Below are positions 1 through 12,149 of a DNA stretch of 64,000 bases, one piece after another. Under the pieces are notes generated by a model that made no database searches, was not told where the DNA came from, and was given only the letters and a program-made list of their open reading frames with translations. Source of the stretch: Porphyra umbilicalis (taxonomy: Eukaryota > Rhodophyta > Bangiophyceae > Bangiales > Bangiaceae); contig KV918902.1 of assembly GCA_002049455.2 (NCBI GenBank), positions 1 through 64,000 on the forward strand, in the 5' to 3' direction. The translations under genes were made by a program, and so were the position numbers. Numbering within the stretch: the stretch's first letter is position 1; every line of letters begins with the position of its first letter.

Positions 1-1040
1 AGAGGACTGTCCAAGAGCAGCGCGATGAGGGTGCTATCAGGTTTCTGGCCGGAGCGGCCTCCGGCCACACGCTGTTGACATGGGCGGCGTCGGTTCCTCT
101 TTGAGCGTGTCATTAGAAGTCTGAAGAAAGACTTGTGAGCGAAGCATCCTATCTGGAGATCGAATCGTGTGGGCCAATCACGTAGTACCAGAATATGTTC
201 ATATGTAGTTATATGTCGCCGTCACACGACAAATCGTTGCAGAAGAGACTGAATCGACCTCAACTGGGACTGAAGAGCCCCTCCTGTACTCTTCCTGTTC
301 TCACACCTGATCATGTCAGGTTCACTTTTTGTCTCATCGACAATATGTATGATGTTGACACAGCGCTGCTATCGATGGCGCCTTTTGGACAAGCTGGGGC
401 TTGTTGGTTGCGAGCACGCTCCTGACTTTGGCGTCGTTGTCTCATGTCACGTTCATGTTTTCTTGTTGATCGCTCTTGCGACATGTTTCGTTGCATGTTC
501 ACCCGCTGCTGGCGTGTTTCTGATTCATTGTACGCCTTATGGATGCTATGGTACCCCACCCAGCTGCAACCAAGGCCGGTCCCTTTTTTGTGGGCCGCAT
601 AAATGCCATACCAATGATCCACTTGCCACGTGCTCCTCACTCTGTCAAGAGGGAAGGACGCGTACTGTGTTTGGCGCAGGAGCTGCCTTCTTTCGGGCTG
701 CGCGTGCCGGTGACCAAGCGAGGCGGCGGAGAGAGCACAGAAGTTCAGGCCAGGCAGAAAGGGGACGGGTGGAGGACGGCCAAGGAATTTCAGCTCGGGA
801 TGAGGGGGGGGAGGGAACGACCGGGTGGAGGGCGTCTGCTTACGAATGTGAGCGGGGAGACGACGTGCGGGGGATGAAAATGTACGTACATGAAGAACAG
901 ATGGATTCAGTCGGCAGCTGGATGCTTTCTGTCTTGTCAACAGCCGCTCGCAGAAAGCGTGCGCGCCCCGCTCTCGTGACGCTTCTGTCTTGTTGACATG
1001 GCCCTGTGGTGCTCTGCACTTGGAAATCACCCACATCCTC
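1..1040. other. No recognisable gene
   Basis: Frames are open on both strands (for example 311-1090 minus and 313-996 plus), but none shows a recognisable domain and they overlap each other antisense. The missing left terminus of the hAT element at 1041-3935 should lie here or before the window. I could not find the TAGGGTTGTGC terminal motif in this stretch. Confidence 0.5.
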
Positions 1041-3743
1041 TCACAAAGCAAAATCACTGCTTCCCTCGCACCCGTCACCCCCAGACACATCGCCCTGCCG
1101 GTAACGCCGAAAGTTGTCGCTGAGTACTATGTACTTCTCCGCGTTGCTGCCCGTCATCCGAGTGCGTTGCTTCGTGACGATGCGCCCCGCTCGAGAAAAC
1201 ACACGCTCGGATGTCACACTCGTCGCATGGATAGACAACAGATATTGGGCTCTCAAAGCGACGCGAGGGAAAGCCTGCTCATGCACGTGCCACCAGGAAA
1301 GTTCAGTGGCCTCCGGGTCAGATGTAACGGCGCAAGCCACGTACGCCTCCCACTCGGCCTCCAATGCCAGGGAATGACGCGAGGACACATGACTCGACCG
1401 AAATTGTCCCTCCGCCCGCTCATCCACCCCAGATGCAAAGGACCGCAAACTTCTCAAAAACGTGCGCGGACGTTTGGTTGGCGGATCGTTGGTACCATCC
1501 GGTGAGGGCGGCGTCGCCGTGTCTTTCGCCGAGACCGCCCGCTCCACCATTCACTTCAAGACCGCGAGGGCGCTGGCCCGCGCCAATGCAGCCGTCCCCG
1601 GTTTGTTGCCAAACGCAAATGTCTTGGTAAAGGAATCGCACAGCACAGCCGCCAGCCGGATGCCAAACCGGTCGGGATTGGGACCGCGGAGACGCTTCTT
1701 CTCGCGCCGCGCGTGCATGTCGCTCAGCACAACACGTTTGAGCGTGGCGACCTCCTCGCATTCACCAACCACAGGCTCCCCAATCTCCCGCACGTACCAA
1801 AACACGGCCTCCTCCATGCCACTGGTCGCTGCCGTCTCCGACCCGAGGCTCGCCGATGCGCTCTCTAAAACCGTCGAAAAGTCGATGATCGGCAACAATG
1901 CTGCCTGCTCCATGCTGTTGGGGCATTCGACACGTGTCTTGGAATTGCTGACAGCGGCATGGTGGTAGTAGGCAGACAGCGCGGGAGGGATGGCAGCGCC
2001 CACGCGCACGAACCGGCGCACTATGGTCAGCGTCGACTCCCAGCGCGTCGGGCAATCAATGATCAGCCGGCACACGATCTTGGTGGTCGTCATCGGCTCG
2101 CGCTCCGCGGCCGCAGCGAGAAGGGCCTCCTCTCGCTCCACCGACACCCGCAGCGCCTTTAAAAAGTAAGTGCTGTTCCGGCACAGCTTGGCCACCAGGC
2201 GCAGCTTTTTAAGGATGGAGCCTAACGAGGGCGTGACCAAACCGGCCCGCACGGAGAGTTGGAGGGTGTGTGTGGCGCACCGCCCGTGATTCAACAAGAA
2301 CGAGGCGTCCCCCGCCTAAGTTAAGGTCGCGCCACCAGGGCGGAGGGCGTCGGAAATGGCGGTGCAAAATGTATCCGCCCGCACCTCGGCCTCCGCGGTG
2401 GCGTCCAGGGACACGCCCGAGAGAGCATCCGACGAATGGGCGGGATACCAGGAATCAGAACCGACGTCATTCAGGTCAGCTCCATCGCCCCCTTCTTCGT
2501 CGTTAGATTCCTCACTCCATTCGCCCGCTCCGACCTGTCCGCCCGTTAGCCTAGCCCCAATTACAGCAACCCCAGCGGCGTCGCCCAACCGCCCGGCATC
2601 TGCAGCATCGGATGCGCTGCCTGCATCCCCTACGGAGGTCCCGCCCCAACCGCTATCCACCATGCAGCCGCGCGGACCATCTTCCCGCACGGCCGTCCCC
2701 AGAACGCTGTCTGCAAGCACGCAGTTGCTGGCCCCTTCGGTCCGCACGACCCCGACCTTGCTACCCAGATTAAACTGGGCAGCCACCTTCAGCAAAAATG
2801 TGGCAATCGCCGCAGCCGTGTGACGCGCGTTCAAGACGGCACACCGCAGCACGCGCATCCGCAGCTCCCAATCGTCATCAAGCTACGAGATCACAAACGA
2901 GCCAAACGGCTCATTGGCCAGCGACGTCCACATGTCGGTGTTCACATGACACACAGACACGCAATCGAGCGCCGCCCGTACTTCGTCGTGTAGCGCCTGG
3001 AAGCGAGATGACGTGGCGCGGGAGAGGGAGGACCGGGAGAGGGTGGTCAGCAGCGGATTGGCTGCTGCGATCATTGCAACGTAACTGGGGTCCTCGACGA
3101 GCGACTCGGGGCTTAGCGAGGAGATAAATTTGTCAACTTGCTTGAAGTAGAATGCCCGCTGCGTGGAGTGGTGTCGTGAGTACGGCTTGGGGGGTGCTCG
3201 AAGAAGCGTAGAAATCAGACCTTGCTCCGCCCGTACCCCTTTTCCCCGCCCCGTGGAGGAGGCGTCACCACGAGAGAGGGACTCCTCTATGTCGTGGCAA
3301 TCTTTGAGGTGACGATTCAGGTTGGTGGGCCCGCCAGCGTAAGCCACCCGGCCGCTAGGGTGGCCAAGGTGGTCCTTGTGGACACACATAAAGGTGCGCC
3401 TGTCCATCTCCCCGGCGCTGTTGTACTCGGCCACGAAGTAGTTGTACGCCGGGCTCTTCTTGTTGCCCGTAGGAAAGGGATCCCAAGTGCACTCGGACGG
3501 GGGGTGCCACGTGGATTACGGCGCCAGTGGAAGATCGTCAGGCGCTTCTGTCGACGCGGCACCGCCGGCGGCAACATCGCCGCTCGCCAAGGGGGTTATC
3601 GATGGCTGGAGCGGGGATGCTAGAACGGGGGAGGGATGGGGTGACGGGGGAAGGACAGAAGCCATGGCGCTCACACGAAACAGCGGCGATGTAGCGATGG
3701 CTAATACAAGAAAGAAGACGCGACTAGGCAGCGAGGACGTCAC
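1041..3743 (-). pseudogene. hAT-family DNA transposase, inactivated by in-frame stops
   Basis: This is a cut-and-paste hAT transposase, read in one minus-strand frame throughout. From the N-terminus there is a BED-type zinc finger (about 3400-3290; CVHKDHLGH, then NLNRHLKDCH), the first catalytic Asp in NTDMWTS (about 2935), a segment WELRMRVL leading to RTEGASN where the family normally has TD-NA-N (so the second catalytic Asp appears to be Glu), the CATHTLQL and PTRWEST motifs (about 2280-2050), and the C-terminal dimerisation domain (WWHVHEQAFP, SERVFSRAG; about 1330-1150). The frame is broken only by stops: TAA 3516-3518, TAG 2883-2885, TAG 2316-2318 and TGA 1551-1553. There are no frameshifts. 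It ends at TAA/TAG/TGA 1041-1043. The likely first Met is at 3743 or 3665. The element's 3'-side terminus is at 3935. It is non-functional as it stands. Family assignment is secure; the D-to-E reading is by eye. Confidence 0.88.
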
Positions 3744-3835
3744 GGTGCGGCCGCGACACGATCAGGGCGCGGCGATGGCGGCATCCTTTGTGCACTGTGG
3801 TAAATTTAACGGCCGCCGCTACTGGTGGGACACGT

Positions 3836-3935
3836 TGGAACCGGTTTATCTAGTTTTGGAAGTCAAAAACTGGATGTCGCCAGTTTTCTTTAAAAAAACC
3901 AGTTAAAACCGGTTAAAACCGGTTGCACAACCCTA
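3836..3935. repeat. Terminus of the hAT element (TIR plus subterminal repeats)
   Basis: Read on the minus strand, the end begins TAGGGTTGTGCAACCGG (3935 downwards) and is followed by repeated AACCGGTTTTAAC-like subterminal motifs. The same first 14 bases begin the 1000-bp hAT element at 12168, which supports this being the outer end. The adjacent 8 bases (CTTAGTTG, 3936-3943) would be the target duplication, but its partner was not found in the window. Confidence 0.65.
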
Positions 3936-3996
3936 CTTAGTTGGCGGGCACTGCTGAGCTTGCTCTGATGATGACCGTTGATTCTGCTGCGTTGTG

Positions 3997-4065
3997 GCTG
4001 ACGCACTGCGCAGTGCACCTCGTTGCTGGATCCACCACGAGCCCGGTTCAGGCTCAAATTGCTCG
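3997..4065 (+). repeat. Left arm of a dispersed inverted repeat
   Basis: About 70 bases here match the reverse complement of 6083-6152 at roughly 85% by eye. The shared core is CACCTCGTTGCTGGATCC followed by CACGAGCCCGG. The arms are 2.0 kb apart. This could be a terminal pair of an old element or two opposite copies of one repeat. No transposase is recognisable between the arms. Confidence 0.55.
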
Positions 4066-6082
4066 TTCAGAACTTGCACGACCCCTCGTAAACGCCTCTG
4101 TGGAGCGTTTTTCTCGTGCAAACCATGTTTTCACTTGCATACTTTTGCAGTCGAGCATTTCCCACCGACTTTTTGGATGCATCTGAAGCGTCTCTGGAAG
4201 CGCCTCCTATGGTGTACAGGGCCATAGCGGCAATGCCCGTATGCAAACGTATGCAGATGCTCAACAAGCGCGTGCCAGATCTCCTGTTCTCTCAACGAGG
4301 TGTTTCTGCGATTTCTGCACGCTTGCATTAGGACACCCTTGTCGAGGCGCGTGTATGATGTCGAGCACGGGTGTCGAGGTGCCGCACGAGTACCGGGTTT
4401 TCACACTTAGCTCCCCCTTCTCTGCGACTTGACGGTATTTATTACCAGCCACCGGAGCGGCAACTGTCCCTCCGCGAACGACGAAAGGGAATGGTCTCGG
4501 TATTGTGAACTCACTTCCCACCAAGTTCTGTGACAATTGCCAAAGGACTGTGCATCCCGTGCGGAGAAAGCGGGTTCCGACGCCCCCCATCCCGGCGGTT
4601 GCGGAGCTTGCGGCACAATATCCGCGTCGCTCTGCCGACTCTGTGCCGGTTACCCACTGCTGTTGCCATTCTCCACCTTTGTTACCGTGCTTCCCCGCCG
4701 CCGGCCTGTACTTGCGCCAGTGGCGGCTACGGCAGCGTCGGCTACCTCCCGCTGCGACAGCCACCGCCGCTGCGGCGACCGAGCCGCCCGTGTGGCGGCT
4801 GCACCCCCGCCACCTCCGCCATGGCCCCGCCCCGCGTGGCGGCCGCGCCCCCGCCACTCCCGCCCTGCCCCCCCCCGCTGGCTCTGCCCCGCCCTGCCAC
4901 CTGCCCCACCGCCCATCCCGCTGCGACGACCACCGCCGCTGCGGAGACCGAGCCGCCTGCGTGGCGGCCGCACCCCCGCCACCTCCACCAACGCCCCCCC
5001 CCCCCCCCCCCGCTGGCACTGCCCCGCCCCGCCACGTGCTCCACCGGCCCTTCCGCTGGCTGACCTCCTCGATGTCCTCCATCGTCGCCTCACCGTACCA
5101 GCACTACGTATTTTTTGCCCTACTCGGCATAGATCCGGTACTGAGGCCCGTTCGCAGACTCCAACGTCGCTTCGCATAACGCCGGTATAACGCCCGAAAC
5201 GCTGCGAAAGAAACATGCGGGCCCGGTCAGCGTTCGTTTCAAATATACCATCAAAATATCAAATTATAGACCGGCCTTACCTTCACGCACCGTCGACGCC
5301 CCCCTGCGGATGAAGCCCACGTTCTCGGCCAGCGCGCGTGCTCCTCACCTACCCACAGATTTCCCACGCGTGAGGCGGGTTGTCGCCATGGACCCTGCCT
5401 CCATCGTGCGCCATGGTCAGTTTGTCACCACAGTAGGAGGCGCCGTGTATGCCCAGAGAGGCATTGTTTTCTCTTCCCGGTACCACACCCCCGCCCGTGT
5501 CTCTTTTGCTGATGTATGTATAAGCAAGGCACGGGCGCAAATTTCATCGAGCTCTGCGCATGCCCCTTGGCGCTTTTTGTGACCTCGTTGACGCTTTGTG
5601 GCCGCGCCTTTCTCGGCTCGGCGTGCCACCCAATGTGTGGACCGCGATTGCGCTTCGATATTTCGGCGGCGGGAGCTACACTGACAGTGGCGAGACGCCG
5701 TTCGTACGACAGCGCTCCAACAAAGCGTTCTTGATGCCATGAATTAGCAGGCCTCGGCGCCGCAGCTCCTCCTTGAGGTGCTTAAAAGTTACTCGACAGG
5801 TCATGCTGGAACAGATAGGAGTGTGGCACAGCAACGATTGGGGTGGTGGTTCGGTTAGGTGGTCGGTGCGGGGAGCGGTGTGATGACGCGGTGAGGTCCG
5901 TGCCAGACGATGGCGGGTGTTGGATCGTCCGATCGGACACCCGAACTGACGCCAGTACAGATTTCCTCATGTATCGGTTGACCAAATGTGCGCAGAATCG
6001 GACTTGTCTAACGTTATATAACGTTACATACGAGCAAACACTTCCAGCGTGCGAGCAGGAGCCCGTTTTCAACGAGCGTTTA
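4066..6082. other. No recognisable gene; GC-rich low-complexity block at 4500-5090
   Basis: From 4500 to 5090 the sequence is dominated by CCGCC/CCCC runs, including an uninterrupted poly-C tract near 4997-5017. Five frames stay open together here, which is a composition effect. The rest (5100-6080) has short frames without recognisable domains. Confidence 0.5.
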
Positions 6083-6152
6083 CGAGCAATTTGGGCCAGA
6101 ACCGGGCTCGTGGTGGATCCAGCAACGAGGTGCTCTGCGCTGGGCGATTCAG
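6083..6152 (-). repeat. Right arm of a dispersed inverted repeat
   Basis: Inverted partner of 3997-4065. The shared block includes GGATCCAGCAACGAGGTG. See the left arm for interpretation. Confidence 0.55.
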
Positions 6153-6583
6153 CACGATGAGCTGGCGCCACCCCCCCCCACGGAGCTGTCGTTCACCTGC
6201 AAAGAGGTACACAGCAAGTTTCAAATAGCGGCTGACGTACATCGCTGGGCCGTTCCGTGCGCTGCAGCGGGGCGCCAGCGCTGGCGCCCCCACCTCTCGC
6301 CCAATGCCGATCCTCGTTGCTCAGATGCAGACCCCGTCTGCACGAGTACTGGCCTGGCAGCCTGGCGTGTCCGTTCATCAAGAGGGCGCATGATGCGTGT
6401 GCCTGGCCGTGCCGGTGTCATCTGAGGGAAGGCCGGTCTTGTGGGTAGCGGGTGTCTACCTCTCCCTCCATCCTTTCGCCCTCCCCTCGGCTTCCCTGTC
6501 TGTACCAACGCCACCAAGGCCTGGGCGCCGGTACCGCCGCACCGCGGTGGTTCTCCGTGGAGGTCGACTTTGGCCCCACCACC

Positions 6584-8901
6584 ATGCATCGTGTCACCGC
6601 CGCGGCGGTGGCTACGGTGGCAACGGTGGCTACCTCGGCGGCCGTGGTCACTGCGACCACCCCCTCCACCCCCATAATCGCCCCTGCGAAGGCTCTCGAA
6701 GCCCTCTATAGCGATTTGAACGCCCCCGCCTATGAGCAGTGCCTCAGCGGCACGACTTGCTTCTTCTTCATTCCCGAAGCGCCCTTCACACGCATCGACG
6801 CTGACACCGACGCGAAGAACCGGGAATCCTCCCTCGACCCGCGGCGCCTCTTTCCGTGTATCGAGTACGCGGAGCGGGGACTGGGCGGCATCGGGTTCAA
6901 GGTTCACGAGCTGATTCCCAACAATACGGACATGTGCGCGATGCTGGATCCGACAGACGGGTGGACGTTTAATATGCTGATACAGATGCTGCACAACACG
7001 ACCCTGGACCCGACGCACCCGGGGTACGGGATGGGCTTGGGCGCGTCGGGCGCGGTGGTGCCGACGGAGTGGCGTGCGAATAAGACGACGGCGTCTGACA
7101 CGTACATGGAGGTTCGTCAGGTGGGGCGGGGGAGGGGGAACACGTGGTCTTGTGGCGTTGCGTAGAGGGGGGAGGACGACACGGAGGGGAGTGCCTGCTG
7201 CCTCGCAGACTGCGTCCATGCACCATGTGCATCCAGAGCGAGCGTCGTCGGTGCGCTCGAGTGCGTGGGGAGACTGACGCGGCCACTGACCGGCTGTTGC
7301 CCGGTGTGGCCCTTTTTGTGCTTTTCTTCTATTTCTTGCACCTGCACACATCTTCCCCGCCCCGCTATTCTCCCCCTTTCCCCCCTCCGACCTCGTTGTC
7401 CCCTCACCACAGGACCCTGTCGTCGTCGTCCGCCGCACAACCGCCGAGGGCTTTGGCGCCCCAAAGGCCATCGACTTTCCCGCCCTCCTCCGGCCCTTTG
7501 CGAAAGACACGTGGCTTCTCCTCGGCGGCTCGGCTGCGGCAGTGATAATTGTCGTTGCGTTTCTGGCGATATGGCAGCCGACACCAATTCACTGGCGGAG
7601 GGGGCGGTTGCTGCGGCTGCTGCAGTGGACGTCGAACTTGTGCGTTGGTCCCGCTGTGTTGTCTTCTCTGCTTTGTGGACTAGCTGCACCGGACGAGGTG
7701 GATCATGCAGGGGGGAGCAGTGGGAACCCAGTGCCATGGGGCACTCTGAAGCTGGTCGGTCGTAGGTGGCAAAGCAGCCGGGTCCACCGTCGGGGGTCTA
7801 GGGAGCAAGCGCGTCAGGAGACGTGTAACTGACATTGTGCTGTGGTTGTTTCTTGTCTGCCACTCCGCGTTTCTTTCCGTGCTTGCCGCGATTGTGTGTG
7901 CTCCCGTCTGGATGTTTACCCTCTCCCCTACTCCCGTCCCCCCTTGCTCCAGTGTGCGCATCCTGGTCGGCGGGGAGCTGCGCGGCCAGGAGCGCCACTT
8001 TGCCCCCGCCCGCACTCTCCTCCTCGGCACCATCGTCGTCTGCGCAGCGATCTTTGCGCTCTTCTACGAGGCGGCTTTGATTTTGAACGCCATCCCCAAC
8101 ACCCTCGACTCCCTCGTGTCGGGATTGTCCGACGACGAGATGTGCCGGTGGACGGTGGTCCGCGGGGCGGCGACGGAGGAGATTTTCGTCGGCCTCGTCA
8201 ATGCAGGGCGGGGATCGGGCACCAAAGTGTCGATCCAGAGCCGCACCTGGTCGACGTGCAGTAACGTCTCTGAGTGCCTTCAGCAAGTCGTCATAGGGAC
8301 GGAGTCGAACGAACCGCGGTGTGAGGGCAAGCGCACCGAGGTGTTTGTGTCATGGCGAATGATCATCCTTGCCGAGTTCGGCTCCAATCGCTCCTTATGC
8401 GATGAGGTTGATGTTGTCAACGCGGACGGAAGCGGCTCCTTTTCTCGTTTCAACCTCGGTTGGCAGTTTTCCGACGTGAACCCATTGGCGGACGGGGCGG
8501 GTGACTTGCTCCCCCTGTTGGCGCGGCGGCGCCAAGAGATCAACGCCGCGTTCCGCCGAGAGCACCTCAGCAAGAACATCCAACGGATCGTGGAGCAGGA
8601 GGTGGGGCAGGAGCTGCAGTGCACGGGCTCGCCGCAGCAGGTGCACGTCGGATTGTTGGTCGCGCCCATTTTCGTCGTGTTGCTCGCAGGTCTGACGCTG
8701 GCGATTGTCGCGACGGTCGCCGTGCCGGCGCTCCACCGGGCCCTCATGGAGAGGGTGTCGGCGGAGCAGGCCGCCGCAGAGGCGGCGGCGGCCGCGACGC
8801 GGGCAGCCGAGGCGACGATGGCCGAGGCGTTGGCCGTCAATTTGCCGCCGCCGCCGCCGCCCAGAGGGCGGGCCCGGCGCCGGAGGGGGTGCCATGCTTG
8901 A
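6584..8901 (+). CDS. Ionotropic-glutamate-receptor-like membrane protein, three exons
   Basis: Spliced model: 6584-7120, 7413-7765 and 7953-8901, about 612 residues, ending at TGA. Intron 1 is CAG/GTGGGG to CACCACAG (phase 0). Intron 2 is TAG/GTGGCA to TTGCTCCAG (phase 2). Both junctions keep the frame. The start at 6584 is chosen because it opens a signal-peptide-like segment rich in Ala, Val and Thr; the frame is open back to 6452. Hydrophobic segments lie at about 213-233 (WLLLGGSAAAVIIVV...), 255-271, 319-341 (LLLGTIVVCAAIFALFYEAAL) and 529-555. The order is extracellular half, TM1 after FPALLRPFAKDTW, short membrane loop, TM3, a Cys-containing extracellular half (about 345-520), then the last TM. 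This matches ligand-gated glutamate-receptor-type channels, in which the split binding domain surrounds TM1-TM3. The C-terminus is an Ala/Glu-rich helix followed by poly-Pro and an Arg-rich tail. Gene reality is fairly sure; the family call is from architecture and weak motif resemblance only. Confidence 0.6.
7121..7412 (+). other. Intron 1 of the receptor-like gene
   Basis: GTGGGGCGGG donor and CCCCTCACCACAG acceptor, with a pyrimidine-rich 3' part. Removing it joins ...YMEVRQ to DPVVVVRR in frame. Confidence 0.6.
7766..7952 (+). other. Intron 2 of the receptor-like gene
   Basis: GTGGCAAAG donor and CCCCCCTTGCTCCAG acceptor with a strong pyrimidine tract. Removing it joins ...LKLVGR to SVRILVGG in frame. 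Without splicing the exon 2 frame would run to a stop at 7832. Confidence 0.55.
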
Positions 8902-9979
8902 CGGCATGGCCGGCAAGTGCCGTGCCCGACGCGTCCCGCTCGACGTTGGGGCCGTGATTGGGGTCGCGTACCGCGACGCACCCTGGCTGTGTGCGGGGCA
9001 CCACGGCGCCAGCTTGGGGACTGGTGGTGCACCGATGGGCGCCGCCTTGCGGATCCGGCGCATGCGCTGCTTCTATCGGGCATTGACTAGGCAGAGGGGC
9101 CGGCGGGAGGAGGGGCAGGAGTGGTCGAGTTGCCGATCGCTGCCACCCCTCGCCACGGGGGCGCAGCCAACGCGCAAATGTATTTCTTCGCGGGACCTCG
9201 TGGCCGCGTCCCACCCGGCGAGGGCGGGCCGCGGCGGCGAGCGGCCGGCGACGGGGACTGCGCGGCTTTCGCCATGCCTGCCAATCGCTTTGCCAAACCG
9301 TCCGGCGGCCTTGGGGGTGGTGGCCACGCTGCTGCATCGGGACGAACCCCAGCACGGCGGCCGCTCGCCCGCCTGCGGCGCGTCGGCGGGCTGCTTGACC
9401 GACGAGCAGTGCCGCGGCGGCGGACGGCAGGCGGGGGAGGGGCGCCCCCTCGCAAGAAGTGAAGGACGGTGGAGACACGGCCGGGGCACGGTGCACACGG
9501 GGGAGGCAGCGGAAGGGGCCGCCCGCGGTGCGCTGTTGCCCGCAGACGTGCCGCGCGCAAGGACCCCCGCACCTCCTACCGCGTCGACCGCGTTGCCTTC
9601 CCATCGCATTGTTATGGACGGGGGGTGCTTGAGGCTGTGCACATGGTGAGCGACAGCTGTTTTTCTCGCATACGATTGGGGCAACATGCGCATCTAGAAA
9701 CCTTGGAGGGAGCAAAGACACAAAACAGCATCCATGCTGTGGTCGATGCGCCCCAAACTGGATGCAGAAGCGCGTCGTCAGACCACCAGAACCGCGCTTC
9801 CAACCCATGAATCCCGCACTTCACCTCCACTGCTCCTTCCTCCTGGCTCCACTTTTTTGGCGCACCCACCGTATGAAAAAGGGCGCAGAGCGCGACGAAA
9901 CAGGCCTGGCGCGTGCCACACCAAAAAAACACAGGGACAGAGAAAGGCCACGGAACCAAAAAAAGACACAAAGTAGATA
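8902..9979. other. No recognisable gene
   Basis: Several overlapping GC-driven frames on both strands (for example 8837-9808 minus). None has a domain, intron signal or consistent codon use that separates it from the others. Confidence 0.45.
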
Positions 9980-11960
9980 CCAACGCAACGCACCCTTTCG
10001 CTCGACGCGCCGGGCCCCCCCCCCCCTGCCAGACCCGTCAGGACCCCCTCCCCCCCCAGCAGCACCGCCACCGTCGCTTGCCCCGGCCGGGTCCGCCACG
10101 CAGGGCGGCGGCTCCCTCCCCCGCAGAGGAGCGTCTGCCCTGCGACCGGCGAGCGCCCCCCCCGGCCGCACACCCCACTCCGCGTCCCGCCGGCGGCCGC
10201 GCCGCGGGCGCGCCACGGAGCGGCGGTCGGTCCACCGCCGCAGCCGCCGCGCCGCGGGGCGCCCCCCCTCGGCCGGCGGCGGCGGGGCCATCCGACGGCG
10301 GCCGGTGCGGCGGCCGGTGCGGCGACCGGCGTGGCCGCCCGCCGTGCGCCGACGGCGTGCAGCAGGCGCGCTGGCAACGTTGCGGCGGCGCTGGCCACCG
10401 ACTTCCACCACGGCAATGGAGCCACCGCCTTGCCCCCCTCTCCCCCCCCACCCCCCCGTCACCCAGACGCAACGGCCTCGCGCGCACAACGTCGACGGCA
10501 GCGTGGCGTGCCCGGTGCCAGCGCCGCCGCGGACGCGGCGTGCGGCCTCTGCGTCACTGCCGCGAGACGGCGGCGTGGCGCCGCCGTCGGGCGAGCCACC
10601 GCCGAGGGGCGAGCCGCCGCCGAGGGGGGAGCCGCCCCCCGGGCGTCTACCACCGCCGCCGCCACCGTCGCCAATGCCGCCGACGTCTCCAACATGGACG
10701 CCAGGGCGGCTGGCAGCCCCCGCCCGCGCGTAGGCACCCGGACCAGGCCCCGTCGGGCGGGGTGCGCCCCGTCGAGGGGCGGCGTCGACGGGGCCCTTGA
10801 CGTTGCCGGCGGCGGTCACGGGGGCGGGCGGGGGACCGCCCCCCGTCGGCGCCGCCGTCCGTGCCGGTGCCCAGCGGCGTGCCACCGCCCGTCGTGTACG
10901 CGTCGGCGCCGCCGCCACCGCCGCTGCCGCCGCCGCCCACTGCGCCGCACGGCGGCGTGGCGCCGCCGTTGCTGTCGGGACGGGACGGAAGAGGGGGGGG
11001 AGGGGGACCGGGGGGTCGCCCGCGACCGCCCAAGACCGCGGGACCTCGACGCGTCTCGGCTCCCTCGGGGGGGAGGGGGGGCGGGCCCGACGGCGCCCAC
11101 GTCATTGGCGGCTCCCGAGGCCCGGTGGATGCCGGCCCCACCCCGCCCAGCGCCAGTCCCATGGCCGCGCGGCGGCGGCGCGGTTGCAAAACGCTACCGC
11201 GCCCGCGCCGTCCCCGCCGTGGAGCCGCCCGGCCGGGGCGGGCGGCGGCGGGCGGCCGCCCCCACCCCAAACGGAAGCGGCACGCGGGGGTGGTGCGGGC
11301 GCCGGCGCCGGCGGCGCCTGCGGCCACGCGACGGAACCACCGGCGGCGGGCGGCGGGCGGCGGGTGCCCGGCGGGCGGCGGGGGTGCCACCAGCGCGTCC
11401 GCCCTGGCGCGGCCGCGGGCGGGCGCCGCGGCGCGCCCCGCTCGCGCCCGCCCCGCCGCCGCGGGCGCCCCCACGGGCGTCGTCGGCGGGGGGTGCCGCG
11501 CCCGCCGCCGAGGCAAGGGCGGCGGTGGCGGGTGATGCGGCCACGCCGGCCGCCTGGTGCGACCACGCCGGGCGCATGGTGCGGCACCGCCGGGCGCATA
11601 CGCAAGCGACCCCCTCCTTGTCGGCCTCGGCGGGGGCGGGTTTTCGCCCAGCCCCCCGCGACGCCCCTCGTCTGGGGGTGCCCCCCGAGCGTCTGTCGCA
11701 CCATTGGCGGCGGCGGCGGCCTCGGTGGCCGGCCGTGACGCGCGCATGCCCGGCCTCCCCCCCTCCCCCGCCGTCGGCGGGGGCGGCTGGCGGCGCGCCC
11801 GCGCCGACCGGCGGCGCGTTGGGGGTCGGGTGGCGCCCCGGCCAGGCGGCGCAGCGCAACCCCGCGGTGGCGTCGCGGTTGTCCGGCCGGGGCTCTGCCC
11901 CCGACCAGCGTCGAGTTGGTGGCGCCCCATTGCTCTGGGGCCAAGCTGAGTGGCGCCACA
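9980..11960. other. Extreme GC-rich low-complexity block
   Basis: CCG/CGG-biased DNA in which frames of 300-575 codons are open at the same time on both strands. The predicted products are Ala/Arg/Gly/Pro strings without domains. I regard these frames as compositional artefacts and annotate no gene. Confidence 0.6.
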
Positions 11961-12149
11961 AACATTTTTGTGGCGTCTCGGACCTGGGGTGTGCCTCGGC
12001 AGCTGGTCGCGTCGGAAACTGCTGGGCTCTGCCGCGGAGGACTCGACAGCAATGGTAGACGGCGCCACGATCATTCAACGAGTGGCACGCGTCGCCCTCA
12101 AAGACTGAAAGTCCAACGGAACCCCTATCCGTGGGCATCACGATCATCT

